Shown: positions 22,210-33,699 of the stretch, piece by piece
How positions within the stretch are numbered: position 1 is the first letter of the stretch
Layout of the letters: each line of letters opens with the position of its first letter
Source: Girardinichthys multiradiatus
Lineage: Eukaryota; Chordata; Actinopteri; Cyprinodontiformes; Goodeidae
NCBI RefSeq assembly: GCF_021462225.1
Contig: NC_061800.1
Span: 11,495,002-11,559,001 of the forward strand
Direction of reading: 5' to 3'
DNA: 64,000 bases
Made by a program: the position numbers and the translations under genes
The notes under the pieces: model-generated
The model's database searches: none
The model's input: only the letters and a program-made list of their open reading frames with translations
Told to the model about the DNA's origin: nothing

Positions 22210-22239
22210 GAGTGTCGTAACTCTCTTTCTATAGCACTG
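22210..22239 (-). repeat. Right terminal inverted repeat of P-like element
   Basis: It ends in ...CTATAGCACTG, is the inverse of the left terminus, and is followed by the target duplication ATTCTGCA (22240-22247). Confidence 0.85.
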
Positions 22240-22247
22240 ATTCTGCA

Positions 22248-23307
22248 TTACCTTGTAAGTGGCCACGCCCACTTCCGCCTAACTAAATTTTTTGGAAAAA
22301 GGCTAAATCTATTTTCGACAACTCCTCCTACATTTTAAGCTCAATCAAGATAAAACTCTTCACATACCATCTTCAGTCTTAGCGGGACAAAATCGTATGA
22401 AATCATTCTCAAATGTTTGTAGTTGTTAAAGCTACATGTGGAGAAACTTCAATTGCAAACTAGCACAAGCTAGGGATCCAAGCCTAGGGGGCTTCAGGCA
22501 TATTCTTCATATTAAATATGTTCTTGGAAAATATTTAGGGATTTTTCTGACAAACTATGGATTTTAAGTGAATTGACAGTTTCAATTTTGATCATTATTA
22601 CTAATATCTATGAAATGTTAGTTGCTTTTAAAACAATCTTTAAAATTAGGGACATGGTAAACAATGTGTATCATTCACATACAGATATGGTTATCTGAGA
22701 ATATTTAGGGAATTGTATGAATTAGGGTGGGGTTTTTTTTAGGAATTTTTGAATTTGGCTATGGACTGTGTACTATGGAAATTAAGGTTAAATATTTTTG
22801 GTTGATAGGGTAATTGATTCAGACACTTGACTATACCCCCATATTCTACAGCCTTGGTCTTGATCTTAGAATATTTTGGATATTTTATTGTGAAATTTGG
22901 ATTTTTAATAAATATTTAAATTTGGGTCATTATAGGCTTGTATTGTATAAGCAACGTTTCTCTTTTTTTTTGTTAAAAAACCATTACATCTAGGGACATT
23001 CTAAACAATGAACATTATTGCAAATATAGACTTGGTTAATTGAGAATATATTTGTTATTTTATGACAAACATACTAAACACATTAAGAGATATCCACTGA
23101 GAAAACATATGTTGAAATTTTCTTTTTGTTCCTGTAAAACAAGGAAGAAAAATCACTGGTCACTCAGTCAAAGTTTAAATTAAATTTTGGCCATATTTGT
23201 CTCTGTCTGTGATGTCTTGTCTTTGTTTTTGTTGGAATGAGATTTTCAGGAGCATTAAGAAGCAGCTAATTTCTGAGGCAGGTGCATATTAACAGTTTTG
23301 CAGTTTA
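22248..23307. other. AT-rich intergenic DNA; no gene seen
   Basis: Sequence flanking the P-like element. Phrases such as GGGACAT.CTAAACAATG and TTGAGAATAT recur at about 22650 and 23000, hinting at an old internal duplication. No coding potential. Confidence 0.5.
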
Positions 23308-23590
23308 AGGTAGGTGGCTCAGTTGGTAGCACTGTTGCCGTGCAGCAAGAAGGTCCTGGGTTCACTCCTGGCCGGGGGTCTTTATTTATGAAGTTTGCAT
23401 GATCTCCCCGTGCATGCGTGGGTTCTCTCTGGGTACTCCGGCTTCCTCCCACAGTCCAAAGACATGCTTGTTAGGTTAATTGGTCTCTCTAAATTGCCTT
23501 TAGGTGTGTGAATGAGTGTGTGCTTGGTTGTTTGTGTGTTGCCCTGCGATGGACTGGCTCCACCCACCTACCAGGTTTGTACATGCCTTA
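23308..23590 (+). mobile_element. tRNA-derived SINE, V-SINE-like (DANA/Mermaid type)
   Basis: The 5' part has RNA polymerase III boxes: an A-box-like TGGCTCAGTTGG (23315-23326) and a B-box-like GGTTCACTCC (23359-23368). It is followed by the conserved V-SINE-type central domain (GTTTGCATGATCTCCCCGTG, GGTACTCCGGCTTCCTCCCA, CAGTCCAAAGACATG). The 3' end fades after 23580. Confidence 0.75.
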
Positions 23591-25009
23591 ACTTCCATGG
23601 AAAGGCTAAGCATCTTCCTTCCTGAGTTTTAACACTGTTTACGAGACAAGAGAATCAAAAAGCTTGTAGTGATTACTGCGCTAACAGCATGTTTATATAA
23701 TAATTAAGGATGAAGCATGACATTTAGATTTCTGTGTTTTACTATTAAAAATTTTATGAAATACTTTAAACTTCTTCAAAGATTTAGTTTTGTATGCAGA
23801 ATCATTGGTGATTTATTAGATTGAAAGCGTTTCTGGTGCCATTAAGCTAGCTGACAGTTCAAGATATGCCAAAAGTAAGGAATATATTTTTGATAAAGAA
23901 TGGAGTCATGACTCCATACTTAGTGGGAATTGATTAGATTCAGTTTGTCAGGTTTATGCATCAAAATTGCATTAGATTTCCATTCATTTAATACTCATCT
24001 TTATACAAGACAAATCAGGATGATATGCGACTTAATTCAATGTAAGACATTGATGAACTGCACAACAACTGAAGTTTGTGTTTTGTTGTTATTGGAACTG
24101 AATTGCAGTTACAAACAACTGGATTTTATTTATGTTGCTTTCAGAAAATTCATAGTGACACATAGTTATGTCAGAATTGATTTCTTTGGTTCTATGTAAT
24201 GTGATCCTGGTTGCTAGAACATAATTTTTTTCAAACATTTTGCTGGATGGCTGCATGGGTTGGACCCTGCACCAGAAGAGGGGAATGTCAGAATAAAGTA
24301 GCACTGGGTTAGAAAAGTTTTAGCACTTATGGGAAAAATTGTAGCTCATATCTCCAGTAAGGACCAAGTGACAATGTGAGAGGCACTTTGTGTTTTGTTT
24401 TATATAACTGGTGCCCAGCTCCCCAAGTCTACATTCTGAGAACCTGTCTGAATGTTTGGTGTTGATTCTTTTGAGAAATTATACATCTTCACAGATTAGA
24501 CCATTATGAAATTTCTCTTTGGGGATTCTGAAACTATGGAAATAATTACCTGTAATCAGGCCTTCCACAAATATCATATGTCACATTTGTAATATTCAGA
24601 ATATTTAGCTGTCACTGCTTGTGTAACAGGTAAAGTCAGAAGAATAATTATTTTTTGCTTTCCTATTATTTGTTGATAAAGTTCCGTGTATTTAAGCACC
24701 TAGGGTAATAATGAACCATTGCATTTACATAGCAAAATCCAGAAAGATAGACATACGTAGGCTTCATTTTGTTGGTGTAGTAAAGGCACAACGTGATTGT
24801 TGCCGGTTTTCTTGCGCCGTTGAAGGCCACAGAATGGTCATGGTTTCTCTGTGGGTGCAGCGATGGGGGAGATGTTTTTGTTTTTTGGGGTTTTACCTAC
24901 GAACACAAGTACCCTGTCTATTGTTCTCACTTATATGACAATGAGAGAAAGAGGAAGAGCAAACCTTAGTCCTTTTTAAGTACTATTTTGCAGGCCTCCT
25001 AATTTAGGC
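23591..25009. other. Intergenic, no gene seen
   Basis: AT-rich sequence with short, unsupported ORFs on both strands. Confidence 0.5.
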
Positions 25010-25335
25010 ATGGTGATATTGCCAAGATCACTGCCCTCCACATCTTTGTTTTACTTTCAAAACGTCTCCACTGTGCTTTCTCAAGTGTCACAGATGGTGA
25101 AGGCTGTATTACCTGAGAGAGCTACTTCCTCCCTTCACTCCTTTGTTCCAGGTGGCTGGGTTCTGGTAAGAGAGTTCAAAAGAAAACACTGGAAGTCCAG
25201 ACGCTGACGAGGTCCATATCAGATTCTACTGATCACCCACACCTACCATCAAGATAGCAGAACGTGTTACCTGGATACACGCGTCACATTGCAAAAAGGT
25301 TCCAGCTTCTCCAGACTGCCTTGGCTCCCAGGGCA
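25010..25335 (+). pseudogene. Integrase C-terminus of a third retrovirus (ERV3 remnant)
   Basis: The plus strand reads WVLVREFKRKHWKSRR, then RGPYQILLI, and after a +1 shift TIKIAERVTWIHASHCKK (about 25247-25308). This is the GPY/F-type C-terminal domain of retroviral integrases; ERV2 has the parallel segment [21 protein letters not shown] (about 45455-45540). A TGA follows KSRR and the frame shifts a few codons later. No LTR, reverse transcriptase or env could be assigned, so it is a fragment of an older insertion. Confidence 0.72.
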
Positions 25336-26009
25336 CAAGGCATCTTTCAACTGGATCATCTACTGGCTAACGTTGTGAGGAGAGCGGGCCGCCACAAGCC
25401 AAATAACTTAATAACCAGCGGGTGGTTGAAGAGGTCGTGGAAGAACACTGTTTTTACAAAGGCATAATCATCCTTTTTGGCAGAGCAACGTTTGTTCCAG
25501 AACATACTGAAAACCCCACCACCTTGCCTGAAAACTGGAATCATAAGGTCATTTGCCTCACCGTGCACACACCATGGAGAGAGACACAAAGGAACATACA
25601 TGGAAGACCGCTAACACAATTGCACATAACCTTTCTCCGAAATTACTGGTGACGTTTGCAGCAGAGAGAATGGGAAATATGCTCCACAATCCTTATTCTT
25701 CTTAATAATTGTTTTGTTTCCTTTGGTGGCTGCTAGGCACTCCCTTGCCTCAACAACAAGGTCTGCGATGGGACCCAAGGAGTGTGTTCATCCCGGCAAT
25801 GAAAATTACAGTTCAAGAAAATACAACTGTTTCTGCTAGATGTGAAGTATCAGATGCTGTTGCTTATGGGCTCCCACTTTGATAGTAACACTGACTCTCA
25901 TAATGATGATGATTTTACCACTGTTTAATCTTAATTTTGTCCAAACATGATTTCTTTCTTGTTTCACGAATGTTATATTAATCATTTATGCATTTAATGT
26001 GTCTTGATT
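25336..26009. other. Unassigned sequence after the ERV3 remnant
   Basis: It may include decayed env of the same provirus, which would normally follow integrase, but I see no diagnostic motif. Confidence 0.4.
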
Positions 26010-27790
26010 CTAATCTAGCCAAGGGGGCCAGCAGGACCACGTCATCTGCAAAAAGAAGAGATGAAATCCACTGGTCCCCAAACCAGACCCCCTCCGCCCC
26101 TTGGCCGCACCTAGAAATCCTGGGCAGCCCTGCCGGAGTCCAACATGCACCGGGAACAGGTCCGACTTAGTGCCAGCAATGCTGCGGACCAAACTCCTGC
26201 TCCTCATGTACAGCACTTTAGCGCTATATAAATAAACTTGACTTGACTTGACTTGTACAGAGACCAGATGGCCCTTGATAAAGGGCCCCCGACTCTGTAC
26301 TCCTGGAGCACCCCCCACAGGGCACCATGAGGGACACAGTCGAATGCCTTCTCCAGGTCCACAAAACACATGTGGACCAGTTGGGCAAACTCCCATGAAC
26401 TCACAAGTACCCTGCAGAGGGTGTGGAGCTGGCCCACTGTCCCACAGCAGGGACGAAAACCAAACTGCTTCTTCTGAAGCCAATGTTCAACTATCTGCCA
26501 GACTCTCCTCTCCAATACCCTGGCATACGCCTAAACAGGGAGGCTGAGGAGTGTGATCTCCCTTTAGTTGGAACACACCCTCTGGTCACCCGTCTTTTGA
26601 AGGGAGACCACCACAAGTCCTGAGGCACTGTCCCTGACCGCCACGCAATGTTGAAGAGGCGTGTCAACCATGAGAGCCCCGCAACATCCAGAGACTTGAA
26701 GTACTCAGGGCGGATCTCATCCACCACCAAAGCCCTGCCACCGTGGAGCTTTTTAACCACCTCGGTGACTTCTTCCTGGGTGATGAAAGAGTCCAACCCC
26801 AAGTCCCCAGCCTCTGCTTCCACCAGGGAATGCATGATGGCTGGATTGAGGAGATCCTCGAAGTACTCCTTCCACCGCCCGATAATGTCCCCAGTCGAGG
26901 TCAGCAGCTCCCTACCCTCACTGTAAACAGTGTTGGCCAAGCACTGCTTCTTCCTCCTGAGGCGCCGGACTGTTTGCCAGAATCACTTCGAGGCAAACTG
27001 GTAGTCCTTCTCCATGGCCTCACTGAACTCCTCCCTGGCCCGAGTTTCTGCCTCTGCCAAAGCCCGGGCCACGGCACGCTTGGCCTCACGGCACCCTTCA
27101 GCCGCCTCAGGAGTCCCACAAGCCAACCACAGCCGATAGGACTCCTCCTTTCACTTCACAGCATCCCTTATTCCTGATGTCCACCACTGGGTTTGGGATC
27201 GCACCGCAGACCTAACAGCCACATCTATGGGCAGCAGCATCGTCAATAGATGCGGAGAACATGGTCCACTCCGACTCTATGTCTCCAACTTACCCTGGAA
27301 TCTGGTCAAAGCTCTCCCGGAGGTGGGAGTTGAATATATCCCTGGCAGAGAGCTCCACCAGACGTTCCCAGCAGACCCTCACTATACGCTTGGGCTCGCC
27401 AAGTCTGTCCAGCTTTCTCCTCTTCCAGCAAATCCAACTCACCATCAGGTAGTGATCAGTGAACAACTCAGCCCCTGTCGTCACCCGAGTGTCTAAAACA
27501 TGCAGTCTGAAGACACGACAACAAAGTCAATCATCGACCTCCTGACTAGGGTGTCCTGGTGCCAAGTGCACTGATGAATATCTTATGGTTGAACACGGTG
27601 TTCATTATGGACAATCTCTGGCTAGCACAGAAGTCCAATAATGAAACACCACTCGGATTTAGATTGGGGAGGCCATTCTTCCCTATCACGCCTCTCCAGG
27701 TGTCACTGTCGTTTCCCACAAAGGCTTTGAAGTCTCCATCAGAATAACGAAGTCTCCGGGAGGGGTACTATGCAGCACCCCCAACAGGGA
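26010..27790 (-). mobile_element. Rex3 (RTE-clade) non-LTR retrotransposon, decayed
   Basis: On the minus strand a reverse transcriptase can be followed through several frames: EDLLNP and VDEIRPEYFK (about 26700-26870), FVDLEKAFD (about 26350) and the catalytic FADD (26041-26052). The nucleotide string GGCAGCCCTGCCGGAGTCCA near 26122 matches the region conserved in Rex3 elements of many fish. Upstream (27450-27740) is the end of the endonuclease (FVVVSS, then TDHYLMVSW at about 27460). Multiple frameshifts and stops mean it is inactive. A 40-bp foreign insert lies at 26214-26253. Confidence 0.82.
26207..26260 (+). mobile_element. 40-bp retroposon tail with 7-bp target duplication inside Rex3
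   Basis: TGTACAG occurs at 26207-26213 and 26254-26260. Between them lie 40 bp ending in repeated TTGAC units after a TATATAAATAAA stretch, like the 3' tail of fish LINE/SINE families. Removing one TGTACAG and the insert restores the usual Rex3 continuity across this point. It looks like an extremely 5'-truncated retroposition event. Confidence 0.7.
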
Positions 27791-27809
27791 CGCCATGACG
27801 GTAAGACAG

Positions 27810-27960
27810 CTTCAAATTACCTCAATTTCAGTTAAAACAAGACTGAAGTAATTATGTTTGGACAAAGTGGTAATTGCAGTGCTTTTCATTCGGATCTTAA
27901 TAGCCTGAAGCCTTTTATTAAGTTGCACCTTAAAACTTTGGGGATTGTATTAGACTAAAA
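27810..27960 (+). pseudogene. L2-like LINE reverse transcriptase fragment
   Basis: The plus strand reads KTEVIMFGQ ... KTLGIVLD, the segment after the catalytic motif in L2-group LINE reverse transcriptases (K-TE-V/I-x-FG ... LG-V/I-x-D). Only about 50 residues remain. Confidence 0.55.
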
Positions 27961-29300
27961 TGGTAAACCTGGTGACTCTAGTGAGAGCAACAATTACGGA
28001 GGCAGAGTTGTAGTTAAACAGATTTATTGATAAACATGAAAATGCAACAAGGTTGTCTAGGAATCCGTGTTCTGTTGGTCGGAGCACTGAGGAGGAGAAG
28101 TAAGTGATTACAGGTTGTTAACTAATGACAAGAGGACAAGAGGAGGAATAGGGAAAAGAAACTAATAAACTAGAAGAATGCAGCAAGAAACAAATAACCT
28201 AACCATAAACAAACACAGAAACACTAAATGGGAACCTAAACTAGAAAACCCAAAGAAGCAAGAGAACTGTAATAATAATAATAATAGTAAAAATAATAAT
28301 AAGAGGAGAAAACCATTCTAAGTAATAAATAAATGAGAAAGCAACTACCAAGGGAACTATGGGCGAGGGGAGAAAGAACTACTAAAACTAGGAGGCAGGA
28401 GAGAGAACAAAACTAACATCAGGGTAACAGAAGGAATAAACAAACATAACTACTAAACCCAAAGAAATAGAAACACCTAACTGAAGAGTAAATAAACACA
28501 AAACCAAAACAAAGTCCACAATGGCAGATCCTGACAGTACCAAGGATCATAAACTTTAACTTGAACATAAGACCAAATAAAAACCTCTAAAGGAGTACTT
28601 TTTTCATGAAAATGATTTTTTTTTTTTTCTTTTTTATTGCTGCATGTATTCAGTTGTAACGAAAAGCACAAAAGATATAAAACTGTTCCAGATAGGCTGG
28701 TAGAAGTAAATTGTCAGTGCAGTCTACACTCAGTATGAATATTGCTGTTGGTCTTGTTACAACAACACTCTGTCATTTATTATAACAGTTCTTGTATTGT
28801 AATAAACAAAAATTATGGTTATAATGTTTTATGGTATTCATGAACACCAGTAAAAGTGTAGTCTATGTAAAATATGGCCAAAAATAAAATATTTTTATAA
28901 TAAAGCAAAAACTGTAATTGCACTAAAAAGTATTCATTACTCTGTATCAGTAAGTACTGAAATGTGCTTACCAGTACTTGTACTCAGTTTGAAAAAAATG
29001 TGGTATCGGTGCATCCCTTTTAATAAATATAAACAAACATTTTGCATAATTTGTGAATGCCAAATTTTACTGTAAAATCAATGTTGATGCACAATGGGCC
29101 ACAATTTCCCACCCTTTCTTTGAACTTATCAAAAGTTGTTAGCATGCCAACATCTCTACAGGGAATAATCTCTGAAATCCATGGTGGATAAAGAAATCTC
29201 TTTAAATACTTTGTCTCAAACACTTTCTGACCTGACTGGTGTCTGTGCGAAGGAGAGGTAGACTTTTTTTAAGACTACTTTTCTCACGTGTAGCACTTTA
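27961..29300. other. Intergenic, no gene; short (AAT)n microsatellite
   Basis: A/T-rich DNA with an imperfect (AAT)n run at about 28271-28305 and poly-T at 28617-28632. No coding signal. Confidence 0.55.
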
Positions 29301-29358
29301 AAATAACTTGCTATTTCATTTATTCATTTCTGTTTTTATAATTATCTTGCTTACTGAA

Positions 29359-30273
29359 ATGAATGCAACATACATCACTTTTGATGGCCATGTAGAGGTT
29401 GAAAAATACAGATATGTTTACTTTATTTTAATGTTTACAAGTTATATTTTGATCCTGTTCAGCAATACTACAGTTGTTAGTATGATTGTGATTCACAAGA
29501 ATCTCCATGAGCCTATGTATATTTTTATTGCTGCTTTGTTAATGAACTCCATGCTTTTCAGCACTGCGATCTACCCAAAGCTTTTGATAGACTTTTTATC
29601 TGAAAAACAGATTATAACTTATAATGTGTGTCTCCTCCAGAGTTTTCTATATTATTCTTTAAGTGGTTCTGAATTCTTGCTTTTGGCAGCCATGTCTTAT
29701 GACAGATATGTGTCCATATGTAAACCTCTGCAATATCCAACTATTATGAGAAAAACTAAAGTGAGTATTTTCCTTGTCTTAGCTTGGCTTGTACCTGCTT
29801 GTCATGTTGTTATACTGATCATTATATTTGTTCATTTAAAACTCTGTAGCTTCACTTTGAAAGGCATTTTCTGCAACAATTCTCTGAATTATCTTCTCTG
29901 TGTGGCTTCAAGAGCAATAATGATATTTGGCTTAGTGGGCCTTTTCAATATTAGTATTCTTCCAATGCTTTTCGTACTATTCACTTACACAATGATACTT
30001 AGAATAGCCTATAGAAGTTGTGGGGAAGTCAGGAAAAAAGCTGCACAGACATGTGTACCTCACCTGCTGGTTTTAATCAACTATTCTTGTTTGTTTACTT
30101 ATGAAATGATTATTGTTAGACTGGAATCTGATATTTCAAAGATTGTACGCTTTGCAATAAAACTGCAAATAATAATCTATAATCCTCTTTTCAATCCAAT
30201 CATATATGGACTGAAAATGAAAGAAATTTCTAAACACCTAAGACAGTTGTTCTATCATGCTAGAGGAAAGTAA
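29359..30273 (+). CDS. Olfactory (odorant) receptor, intact single-exon GPCR
   Basis: It encodes a seven-transmembrane odorant receptor of 304 residues in one exon, as is normal for the family. I chose the ATG at 29359 (MNATYIT, giving an N-terminal N-glycosylation site); an upstream in-frame TTG at 29308 only extends the open frame. Family motifs are present: LHEPMYIFI after TM1, MSYDRYVSICKPLQYP at the end of TM3, KAAQTCVPHL at the start of TM6, and NPIIYGLKMKEI in TM7. TM2 has MNSMLF and extracellular loop 2 keeps its cysteines. There are no stops or frameshifts. It would act at the ciliary membrane of olfactory neurons through a G protein; the ligand cannot be inferred. A related fragment lies at 33700-33860. 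Confidence 0.93.
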   Translation: MNATYITFDGHVEVEKYRYVYFILMFTSYILILFSNTTVVSMIVIHKNLHEPMYIFIAALLMNSMLFSTAIYPKLLIDFLSEKQIITYNVCLLQSFLYYSLSGSEFLLLAAMSYDRYVSICKPLQYPTIMRKTKVSIFLVLAWLVPACHVVILIIIFVHLKLCSFTLKGIFCNNSLNYLLCVASRAIMIFGLVGLFNISILPMLFVLFTYTMILRIAYRSCGEVRKKAAQTCVPHLLVLINYSCLFTYEMIIVRLESDISKIVRFAIKLQIIIYNPLFNPIIYGLKMKEISKHLRQLFYHARGK

Positions 30274-30419
30274 CTTTTTTTAAGCTGATGTCATTTTTGG
30301 CTTTTGATGGAAATGTTTTGTTTGTTCTGGTGGTATTTCATTTGGGAACGTTTTAAAAAAAAGTATAATGATAATTATGTGAGTGGCTATGTCTCAAATA
30401 AAAAACAATAATGAATACA

Positions 30420-31590
30420 AGGTGCGGGTGATTAAAAGATTTCAAAATCCTGTACTTTTGAGCATGTTGGAGGGGTGGGGCCAGGCCTCAGTTTAGCTTC
30501 AAGTCATTATCAAAAGCTTTTTTCTGCATCAAAGTGTGTAGACGTGACCTAACCTAAAAAAAAATGAAACTGCTATAGCTCCTACAAGGAAGGGCACATA
30601 AACACATAATCTTCTGGGACTGATCTACATTGGCCCCTGAACAATATTCAATGGTTGAATGGTGACATCATCACAGCCCTACCCCCCGAGAATAGGAAGG
30701 TCCATATTTGATACCCTTCACCTAATCAACATAAAACTGACACCAGTGACATAACATGATGGTCTAAGTTGGTCTCTAGTACTGAAAGGTTTTGACTGGT
30801 AGGTTTTGGCCGTGGTGGCGTGGCAAAGTCTGAACCTCACGCCACGGCCTTACGCTTGGCTCTAAATTACACAAGCACGGTCCAATTTACTCCAAACTGA
30901 ATATGTTTGTTCTTTGTCAACTCACAAACAGCTCTATTCAATTACATTGGAATTTGGACCTAGGAAATCATATTAATCTCCCTCATACATCATCGGATCC
31001 ACACCAAATTTTGCGTGCATCATGGAGGACAAATGTTGGCACGGTCAATTGCAGACATCACTTTAGTCCTGCCCACTGACCACCAAATGACAGGTTTCTT
31101 AGCTGATTAACCTTCCCACTTACAATAGGCAGTCATATGTTTCACTGTTGGATGGCCTCCTTAAACTCTCACTCATACAACCTTCATACAACCTTCAAGG
31201 TGTCTAATTACACAGTACAAGATGATGTTGAATTCTACTCTGAACGGTGACTGTTGGCTCCACAGTGTGGGGTTGGCAGATCGGTCAATTTTATGCCTTG
31301 CTGTTTCCATACAGTGAGGTCTAAAACACATATGATGGTCCTATTTACTCCACACTGAATATGGTTGATCTTTGTCAACCCCTAAACAGCTCTATGGGAT
31401 CACATTGTAATTTGGATCAACAGCGACCCCTAGCAAATTTTAAATACTTTATCTCCCTCATACATCGTCGTATCAACACTAAATTTTCTCTACATCATCG
31501 TGGCCGAATGCTGAACATGTTATCAGTTGATGACATCACTTTAGCCCTGCCGACTGACAACCAAATGACAGGTTTCTTAGCTGATTAACC
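30420..31590. repeat. Dispersed repeat, copy 2, with an internal duplication
   Basis: 30420-31110 aligns with 1-700. A second partial copy at about 31335-31590 repeats the part at about 30880-31110: both contain TTTGTCAAC..C.AAACAGCTCTAT and end in AAATGACAGGTTTCTTAGCTGATTAACCTTCC. The offset is about 455-480 bp. No ORF is supported. Confidence 0.65.
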
Positions 31591-31985
31591 TTCCTTGACA
31601 GTCTCCAGAACTTTCATACTGTCTCTGATAAGGCATAATAATTTTAGGGTTAGGGTTAGGGTTAGCAATACCAGATCCTACACAGGTCGAGGGACATTAA
31701 GCTGTGAGGGCCGCTGCTTGCAGTCTCTCCTGCTCTGCTCCTGTTCATTACTCACCTCCCACAGTTCTCTCTGCCTTCATTGGCCTCAGCTGTTCCCCAT
31801 TTTTTAGCTGATTGGGTTAGGTGTATTGTATCACGTCTTGTTTCCTCTGTTGCACTCTTTGAATTGTTAGGTGTGTCAGGCTTTCTATTTGATCTGAATT
31901 CTCTTTCATGCGACATTTCTGACTTATTCTAACACATTTGCATAAACACATATTTTCTGTTGCTGCACATGATGTATGGGGACCC
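31591..31985. other. Intergenic; three telomere-like hexamers
   Basis: It includes three consecutive TTAGGG units at 31644-31661 and C/T-rich sequence after. No gene. Confidence 0.5.
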
Positions 31986-32940
31986 TCAGAATTCGAATTA
32001 GAAAACACTTTATTGCCAAGTAGAGTTTCAAACAGACAAGGAATTTGCTTTGGTTAAAAGGTGCTACACATAGACAAAAATACAGCTGACGTACATAAAT
32101 GTAGAAATATATACGTTAAAAGAAAAACATGTTTTATATGAATGTTATGAAAATTGAGAAAAATAGTGCAACTTTTTATTTAAAATATATAATACAATAC
32201 ACTAATATACAATAACAACAATATAAAATTAAATGTATTTGTATTTACATATGCAGAGATATTTTAATTATTTGCAAGAGGAAAGTGTCAGTAGAGGACC
32301 AGGGCCTTGTTAATGAGGCCAGCTGCACACGGAAAGAAGCTGTTTTTGTGGTGAGAGGTTTTGGTCTTGATGGGCCGCAGCCTCCTGCCAGACAGGAATG
32401 TCTCAAACAGTTTGTGTCCAGGGTGGGAGGGGTCATCTGTAATCTTTCCTGCTCACCTCAGAGTCCAGGAGACATGCAGTTCCTGAAGACAAGGAAGACT
32501 GTAGCCAATCACCCTCTCTGCAGAGCGAATGATACGCTGCAGCCTGCCCTTGTCCCTGATGGTGGCAGCAGCAGCATACCAGATGGTGATGGAGGAGTAG
32601 AGGCTGGACTCAGTGATGGCACAGAAGTGTGCCCTCACCAGATGATCAATCTTCCCCCTTGTAGGCAGACTCATCCCCCCAGAGATGAGCCGAATGAGGG
32701 TGGTGTCATCCGAAAACTTCAGGAGCTGAACAGACTGGTGACTGAAGGTACAGCTGTTGTGTACAGGGAGAAGAGCAGAGGGGAAAGAACAGGGGAACCG
32801 GTGCTGGTGGTCCTGGCATCAGAAACATGTTTTCCTTGCTTCACGTGCTGCTTCCTGTGTATCAGGAAGTCTGTGATCCACCTACAAGTGGAGTCAGGCA
32901 CGCTCAGCTGGGAGCTGAGCATGTATCACACAGTTTTTCT
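31986..32940 (-). mobile_element. 5'-truncated LINE, same family as 40219-43590
   Basis: The minus strand reads [29 protein letters not shown] and the C-terminal [10 protein letters not shown], parallel to the intact copy. The 3' end has the same CTTTATTGCCAAGTA (plus strand) signature. Indels and stops throughout mark it as dead. Confidence 0.82.
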
Positions 32941-33306
32941 CACAGGGGTAAGGGGTTGCTAGCTTAGCATTAGATTCAGCTCTACTATGGTTAGCCGTTC
33001 TGTCTCTGTTGCTGTTTCTCAATCTCTTTCTGAGTCTCCTTCTCTTTCCTGCTCTGTGTGTCAGATATCCAGTACCCCTCTGCCTTCTTTATTGATAATG
33101 GTACATGTAATAAATGTATCATTTTTGTAGCTTTGGAGGTGAGGGTGTTGTGTTGGAATTGGAGGCCTGGCTCCGTGCTGTTGAAAAATCAGCAAAGTAG
33201 CTCCCTGTAGCAGTTCCCCAGAAGATACAGTAAGATTGTTATTTACACTGGCAGTAATAAAACCTGGTTACGTCTAGAAGAGATCACTAAATTTGGTGTC
33301 GCTTCA

Positions 33307-33391
33307 GTGTACAAACATTGTACACTGTACACAATGTTGCCAAAACATTATTGCCCATGTTTTGGCAACATTGTCTGCCAAACAATGTTGG
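33307..33391. repeat. Cluster of perfect inverted repeats (hairpins)
   Basis: GTGTACAA-ACA-TTGTACAC (33307-33325) is an 8-bp stem with a 3-nt loop. CAATGTTGCCAAAACAT (33332-33348) pairs perfectly with 33357-33373 around an 8-nt loop, a 17-bp stem. The block CAACATTG/CAATGTTG recurs once more at 33366-33390. A hairpin of this quality is unlikely by chance; its origin is unknown. Confidence 0.75.
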
Positions 33392-33699
33392 ACTACAATA
33401 TGATTTTCTCTGGTCCCCTCCCTGATCTGACCTGTGACGACATGTTTAGCCGCATGCTGTCATTCATCCACTGGTTGTCTAGGTGGTGTCCTGAAAACAA
33501 TGTGGGCTACACTGATAATTGGTGAACATTTTGGGAAAAACCTGTTCTGATCTGAAAAGACGGCTTTCAGATGGAGCTGCTCTTCTTTGTAGGAATCTGG
33601 ATTATTAATTCTCCGAAACTCTGAAAATCCAGGTTCCAGAACAGGAAGAGTTCAGGTTTAACATTTCTCTCTGCCTTTTCCAAAAGGTCTTTATCTTTA

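Larger units (their letters stand above)
1167..22239 (-). mobile_element. P-element-like (THAP9-type) DNA transposon, interrupted by nested retroelements
   Basis: Both ends carry matching inverted termini: the left starts CAGCGCCATAGAAAGAGAG at 1167, and the reverse complement of the right end starts CAGTGCTATAGAAAGAGAG at 22239. The repeats are about 30 bp long with one 2-bp indel. The element is flanked on both sides by ATTCTGCA (1159-1166 and 22240-22247), an 8-bp duplication, the length P elements make. A transposase with THAP and P-type RNase H-like regions lies on the minus strand inside. The span is 21 kb only because an LTR retrotransposon (2133-18562) has inserted; without it the element would be about 4.6 kb, ordinary for the family. 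The transposase is broken, so this copy is not autonomous. Confidence 0.88.

Noticed and set aside
27559..27747. Plus-strand ORFs across 26010-27750
   Set aside because: They are shadows of the minus-strand Rex3 coding sequence.
29308..29358. Longer N-terminus for the odorant receptor
   Set aside because: The extension starts from a TTG codon; the ATG at 29359 gives the usual short, glycosylated N-terminus.
31644..31664. Telomere or telomere fusion
   Set aside because: Only three TTAGGG units in otherwise ordinary sequence, too short to mean more than chance or a repair trace.
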